Part shown: piece after piece, positions 37,475 to 41,462 of the stretch
Layout: every line of letters starts with the position of its first letter
Position numbering within the stretch: position 1 is the first letter of the stretch
Assembly: GCA_024278555.1 (NCBI GenBank)
Contig: JAJRSX010000036.1
Span: forward strand, 1 to 41,462
Source of the DNA: a bacterium
GTDB taxonomy: Bacteria; CG2-30-53-67; CG2-30-70-394
DNA: 41,462 nt
Direction of reading: 5' to 3'
The notes under the pieces: generated by a model
The model's database searches: none
What the model was told of the DNA's origin: nothing
The model's input: the letters and a program-made list of their open reading frames with translations, nothing else
Program-made: the position numbers and the translations under genes

Positions 37475-38596
37475 ATGGCCATTACCATGGATCAGCTCCT
37501 TCGAACCCTGGTGGAGAAGGGTGGGTCCGATCTTCACATCACCGCCGGTTCGCCGCCGGTGATTCGTCTCGACGGAGAGCTCGTGCCGATGGAGGTCCCG
37601 GCTCTGACGGGGTCCGATGTCAAGCAAATCGCCTACTCCATCCTCACCGAGGCCCAGAAGAAGCGATTCGAGGAGCAGAACGAGCTTGACGTCTCCTTCG
37701 GGATCAAGGGGTTGAGTCGATTCCGAACCAACGTCTTTGTCCAGCGTGGGGCGGTGAGCGCGGCGATCCGGGTCATCCCCCACGAGATTCTCACCTTTGA
37801 GGAGTTGGGTCTCCCACCGGTGATCAAGAAGCTGGCGGAAAAGCCGCGTGGACTCGTCCTCGTGACCGGCCCCACCGGCAGCGGTAAATCGACAACGCTC
37901 GCGTCGATCATCGACAAGATCAACGGAGAACGGCATGAGCACATCGTCACTGTGGAGGACCCGATCGAGTTCGTCCACCGCCACAAGAACTGCATTGTCA
38001 ATCAGCGGGAGGTTGGAACCGACACCAACAGCTTCGCCACTGCTCTTAAGTATGCCCTGCGGCAGGACCCCGATGTGGTTCTGATCGGCGAGATGCGTGA
38101 TTTGGAGACCATCGAAGCGGCGCTGACGATCTCAGAGACCGGCCACCTCGCATTTGCCACCCTGCACACCAACTCGGCGGTGCAGTCGATCAACCGTATT
38201 ATCGACGTCTTTCCGGCACACCAGCAGCCCCAGGTCCGGGCGCAACTCTCCTTTGTGTTGGAGGGGGTGTTGTCGCAGCAGCTCTTGCCCAAGGCATCGG
38301 GAGGGGGACGCTGTATGGCGGTGGAGGTGATGGTGCCAAACGATGCAATTCGGAATCTCATTCGGGAAGACAAGATTCATCAGATCTACTCGATGATGCA
38401 GACAGGTCAGGCAAAATTCGGTATGCAGACAATGAATCAATCGCTGCTTGACCTCTATCGGAGACGGTTTATTACCTACGAGCAGGCGGTACGGCGGTCC
38501 GGTATTCCGGAAGAGATGCGGGAGATGTTGGCTCGTGAGGAGGCGGGGATGAACCAGCCGGAGCGTCGTTCCCCCTTCTCCAAGGTGCGTGGGTAA
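37475..38596 (+). CDS. pilT: Type IV pilus retraction ATPase
   Basis: A 373-residue hexameric ATPase that drives pilus retraction and twitching. The short N-domain has GGSDLHITAGSPPVIRLDGEL, the core has Walker A GPTGSGKST, the Asp box VTVEDPIEFVH, Walker B DPDVVLIGEMRDLET and the His box FATLHTNSA. The PilT-specific AIRNLIRE motif occurs near residue 290, and the four-Cys zinc site of PilB is absent. ATG 37475 has AGGAG near 37459. A 165-base gap separates it from pilB, enough for a separate promoter, although none is clear. Codon use is slightly less GC-extreme than that of the arsenosugar-type cluster. Confidence 0.97.
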   Translation: MAITMDQLLRTLVEKGGSDLHITAGSPPVIRLDGELVPMEVPALTGSDVKQIAYSILTEAQKKRFEEQNELDVSFGIKGLSRFRTNVFVQRGAVSAAIRVIPHEILTFEELGLPPVIKKLAEKPRGLVLVTGPTGSGKSTTLASIIDKINGERHEHIVTVEDPIEFVHRHKNCIVNQREVGTDTNSFATALKYALRQDPDVVLIGEMRDLETIEAALTISETGHLAFATLHTNSAVQSINRIIDVFPAHQQPQVRAQLSFVLEGVLSQQLLPKASGGGRCMAVEVMVPNDAIRNLIREDKIHQIYSMMQTGQAKFGMQTMNQSLLDLYRRRFITYEQAVRRSGIPEEMREMLAREEAGMNQPERRSPFSKVRG

Positions 38597-38633
38597 ACCA
38601 ATGGGGGGTTGAACATCACGGAGTAGCGAGACC

Positions 38634-39848
38634 ATGGCCACATTTACTTGGGAAGGCGTGAGCCGCAACGGGACCTCTCAGCGGGGAACAACACGTTCTT
38701 CGAGTCGTGAATCCCTGGCGACATCACTGCGAAAAAAGGGGATTCGCCTTACCGATGCGACCGAGGCAAAGGAGGAGAAAAAGGGTTTCTCCCTGCCCGG
38801 CCTCGGGCCTGGGAAGGTGCCTGAAAAGGACATCGTCATCTTTACGCGTCAGTTCGCGACGATGATCGATGCAGGTCTACCCCTTGTGCAGTGTCTGGAG
38901 ATTCTGGCCAGCCAGGCAGAGAATCCTGCCTTCGGGAAGGTGTTGCAGCAGGTGAAGGCCGATGTAGAGGAGGGGGCGACGTACGCCGACGCACTGGCAA
39001 AACACCCAAAGATCTTTAACAACCTGTACGTCAATATGGTGGCCGCAGGAGAGGCCGGTGGCATCCTCGATGTCATCCTTAATCGCCTTGCCGCTTATAT
39101 TGAAAAGGCGATGGCCTTGAAGCGGCAGGTGAAGTCGGCGATGACCTATCCGGCGGTGGTGGTGACGATTGCCATCGCGATCATCGGTGTGATCATGGTC
39201 TTCGTGATCCCGTCGTTTGCGAAGATGTTCGGCAGCTTTGGCGCGACTCTGCCGCTGCCGACCCGGATGGTGATCGCCATGAGTAACTTCATGACGCACA
39301 ACATCCTCTACATCATCGCGGGGATCGCGGGCTTCATCTGGGCGTTCAAGATGTGGTACGCGACGCCGGTGGGGAGGAAGGTCGTTCATAGGACACTGCT
39401 CCGTGCGCCCATCTTCGGCATCCTCATCCGCAAGGTGGCGGTCTCCAAGTTCACCCGCACCATGTCGACCCTGATGAGCTCCGGTGTGCCGATCATCACC
39501 GGTCTCGATATCGTCGCCAAGACCTCCGGCAATGCGGTGGTCGAGGAGGCCATTGGTGCGGTAGCGGTGAGCCTGAAAGAGGGCAAGACGATGGCGGAGC
39601 CGCTCGCCGAGACGAACGTCTTTCCGCCGATGGTGGTGCAGATGATCGGGGTCGGCGAAAAGACCGGCGCGCTGGATGCCATGCTGTCGAAGATCGCCGA
39701 TTTCTACGATGAGGAGGTGGACACGGCGGTGAGCGCCTTGACCGCGATGCTCGAGCCGCTCCTCATGCTCTTTTTGGGCACCTCGATCGGCTTCATCATC
39801 GTCGCCATGTACCTGCCGATCTTCAAGGTGGCGTCGGTCGTGGGGTGA
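38634..39848 (+). CDS. pilC: Type IV pilus inner-membrane platform protein
   Basis: A 404-residue inner-membrane protein that links the PilB and PilT motors to pilin assembly. It has the usual two T2SSF domains: the first (about 67-190) has FTRQFATMIDAGLPLVQCL and AGEAGGILDVILNRLA, the second (about 270-395) has FTRTMSTLMSSGVPIITGL and GVGEKTGALDAMLSKIADFYDEEV, with three hydrophobic segments (about 170-190, 222-240 and 370-395). The split between two homologous halves and the GEKTG/GEAGG loops are diagnostic. ATG 38634 has GGAG near 38620. It follows pilT by 37 bases and its stop overlaps the GTG start of the pilS-like gene (GTGA), so the last two genes are coupled. Confidence 0.97.
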   Translation: MATFTWEGVSRNGTSQRGTTRSSSRESLATSLRKKGIRLTDATEAKEEKKGFSLPGLGPGKVPEKDIVIFTRQFATMIDAGLPLVQCLEILASQAENPAFGKVLQQVKADVEEGATYADALAKHPKIFNNLYVNMVAAGEAGGILDVILNRLAAYIEKAMALKRQVKSAMTYPAVVVTIAIAIIGVIMVFVIPSFAKMFGSFGATLPLPTRMVIAMSNFMTHNILYIIAGIAGFIWAFKMWYATPVGRKVVHRTLLRAPIFGILIRKVAVSKFTRTMSTLMSSGVPIITGLDIVAKTSGNAVVEEAIGAVAVSLKEGKTMAEPLAETNVFPPMVVQMIGVGEKTGALDAMLSKIADFYDEEVDTAVSALTAMLEPLLMLFLGTSIGFIIVAMYLPIFKVASVVG

Positions 39849-41462
39849 GCCGGCCGCCCAGGGTCGTTGCGGGGGAGCCGCCGAGGACGGAGGCGTGGGG
39901 GCTGTTGGTCGGCCGTCTCGGCCTCCACACCCTGCTCTTCGTCCTCCTGCTCACCCCGTACGTGGCGGGGGGCGGTTGGGTACCGGCGCCGCCGGTAGGG
40001 CAGCTTGTGCCCCTGGTGGCGGTTGCCTTCCTCTCTACCGCCGGTTTTGCCGTCGCCCTCTGGCGCGGCGCGCGTGGCCGATGGCTGGTCGACCTACAGC
40101 TCGCGTGTGACCTCTTGTTGGCCGGTTGGCTCGTCGGTCTGACCGGCGGGGCGGCGTCTCCATTTTGCTTCCTGTTTCTGCTCATCCTGTGCGCCGCGGT
40201 GGTCTCCTTGCCGCTGACCAACGGGGTGGCATGGACCGGAGCGGTGGTGGTGACGTACGGCGTGGTGGTTTGGCTGGTGCCGGGGACAGTACCGGCAGCT
40301 CGCGCGCAGATCGGCGTTACCCTGTTGGCCCTGGTTGCGACCGCAGGGTTGGCCCATCGCCTTGCGCGGACTCAACGGCGAGAGCATGCCCATCTCCACT
40401 CCCAGGTGGAGCAGTACCACGAGCTCCAGGCGCTCTATGGCTGCGTAGTACGCTCGATCCACAGCGGCCTCTTGACCCTCGATACGGCGCGCCGGGTCAC
40501 CGGCGCGAACCCGAGCGCGGAGCGTCTCCTGGTCGCGGATGGGCGGCTGTTGGGACTCGACGTGGGCAGCCTCTTCCGCCTCGGTGAGGAGCAGACGTGG
40601 GATGCGGTGTTGTCGGCCGGGGGGCGGATCGAGTGCGGCATTGTCGGTGACCGTGGGGGGGAACGCACTGTCGGGTTGTCCGCCTCCCCCCTGCGTGATG
40701 ACGAGGGCAGGGAGATCGGTTGGGTGGTGAGTTTTCAGGACCTCACCGAGGTGAAGCGGCTGGAGCGGCGGGCCAACGCCCAGGAGCGGCTCGCGGCGAT
40801 CGGCGAGCTCTCCGCCCGCCTCGCCCACGAGGTGCGCAACCCCCTCGGGGCGATCAGTGGTGCCGCCCAGGTCCTGGCGGTCGAGGCGGGGGGGGAGGCA
40901 GATGGGGCGGGGGCGGACCGGCGGCTCCTGGAGATCGTCGTTCGGGAGTCGTCTCGCCTCAGTCGCCTGGTGGAGGATTTTCTCTCCTTCGCCCGTCCCC
41001 GGACGGGGCGCCTGTCGACGGTGGATCTGCGGCGGGTCGCGGAGGAGGTGGTGGAGACGGTCCGGATGGCCTCGCAGGCAACCAACGACGCGGTCGAGTT
41101 GGGGGTCGAGGGCGAGGCCGTCGAGGCGGTGCTGGACGGCGATGCCTTTCGACAGTGTCTCCTGAACCTGGTGCAAAACGGTGTTGACAGCCTCCACGGC
41201 GCCGGACGTGTGGAGGTTACGGTCGGCCGCGCCGTCGACGGCAAAGGGGCGGTGGTGGAGGTGTCCGATACCGGCTGCGGCATCCCGGAGGAGGCCATCG
41301 AGCAGATCTTCTTTCCCTTCGTCACCCACCGCGAGGGGGGTACCGGACTGGGCCTGTCGGTGGTCAAGGGGCTGGCGGAGGCGCACGGCGCCAGCGTCGA
41401 GGTCACCTCTCGGGTGGGGGAGGGGAGCCGCTTCATCCTGACCTGGCCCTCGGCGGTCCCCA
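39845..41462 (+). CDS. pilS: PilS-type sensor histidine kinase, truncated by the window end
   Basis: The frame opens at GTG 39845, overlapping the pilC stop by 4 bases, and is still open at the end of the window (539 codons). About six hydrophobic segments fill residues 18-180 (TLLFVLLLTPYVAGG, LVPLVAVAFLSTAGF, CDLLLAGWLVGL, FLFLLILCAAVVSLPL, GAVVVTYGVVVWLV, VTLLALVATAGLA). A PAS-like domain follows (VRSIHSGLLTLDTARRVTG), then HisKA with LAHEVRNPLGAI, and an ATPase domain with LLNLVQNGVDSL, DTGCGIPEE, FFPFVTHREGGTGLGLS and VGEGSRF. That plan and its position after pilBTC match PilS, which senses pilin in the membrane and phosphorylates the sigma-54 regulator PilR. A pilR gene would be expected just beyond the window. 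Only the last few codons appear to be missing. Confidence 0.93.
   Translation, partial: MSRPPRVVAGEPPRTEAWGLLVGRLGLHTLLFVLLLTPYVAGGGWVPAPPVGQLVPLVAVAFLSTAGFAVALWRGARGRWLVDLQLACDLLLAGWLVGLTGGAASPFCFLFLLILCAAVVSLPLTNGVAWTGAVVVTYGVVVWLVPGTVPAARAQIGVTLLALVATAGLAHRLARTQRREHAHLHSQVEQYHELQALYGCVVRSIHSGLLTLDTARRVTGANPSAERLLVADGRLLGLDVGSLFRLGEEQTWDAVLSAGGRIECGIVGDRGGERTVGLSASPLRDDEGREIGWVVSFQDLTEVKRLERRANAQERLAAIGELSARLAHEVRNPLGAISGAAQVLAVEAGGEADGAGADRRLLEIVVRESSRLSRLVEDFLSFARPRTGRLSTVDLRRVAEEVVETVRMASQATNDAVELGVEGEAVEAVLDGDAFRQCLLNLVQNGVDSLHGAGRVEVTVGRAVDGKGAVVEVSDTGCGIPEEAIEQIFFPFVTHREGGTGLGLSVVKGLAEAHGASVEVTSRVGEGSRFILTWPSAVP

Overview
The window is GC-rich bacterial DNA (near 70% GC by eye) with dense, mostly forward-oriented gene clusters. 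The pil order at the right end (pilB-pilT-pilC-pilS), NtrC-type regulators, sigma-54-type promoters, a PEP-CTERM protein, a TVP38 protein paired with a mercuric-reductase-like flavoprotein and an arsenosugar-type cluster all fit a Gram-negative bacterium of the deltaproteobacterial kind (Geobacter, Desulfuromonas or Deferrisoma-like). That placement is inference from gene content and order; there is no rRNA or tRNA in the window to anchor it.

Layout. 235-1614: sigma-54 activator. 2063-10471: cluster with a TVP38 membrane protein, FAD/NAD disulfide oxidoreductase, DUF547 protein, family-2 glycosyltransferase, a very large PqqD-like/radical SAM/SPASM/ArsM-like methyltransferase fusion, and a DUF2064 transferase. 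This is the arsenosugar ('rSAM/selenodomain') gene set, and three MITE-like inverted-repeat elements sit in it. 11037-14343: ileS and lspA. 14508-19801: an apparent sigma-54 operon of two hybrid histidine kinases flanking a Wzz-like membrane protein fused to a degenerate tyrosine-recombinase domain. 19873-22335 (minus): beta-barrel-like exported protein and ArnT-type glycosyltransferase. 22529-24822: polyferredoxin membrane protein, then a PEP-CTERM protein behind its own sigma-54-type promoter. 24889-25686 (minus): TatD nuclease. 25807-28133: a palindromic repeat element interrupted by an IS1380-family insertion sequence (26043-27944, GTTGT target duplication) whose transposase is frameshifted. 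28189-34013 (minus): DUF2231 membrane protein, mtnA with a histone-H1-like tail, ligA, and a GAF-GGDEF cyclase. 34136-35446: DUF512 radical SAM protein. 35591 to the end: pilB, pilT, pilC and a truncated pilS.

How the parts may work together. The 2-10.5 kb cluster probably takes up or methylates arsenic (or a chemically similar element) and builds a glycosylated organo-product. The 14.5-19.8 kb operon has sensing and phosphotransfer domains but no DNA-binding output, and its middle gene is the most unusual protein here. Both clear sigma-54-type promoters read TGGCAT-N5-TTGCT and sit in AT-rich islands, so the operon and the PEP-CTERM gene may answer to the same kind of enhancer-binding regulator. 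Many spacers hold dispersed repeats of at least three families, so short ORFs in spacers should be treated with caution.
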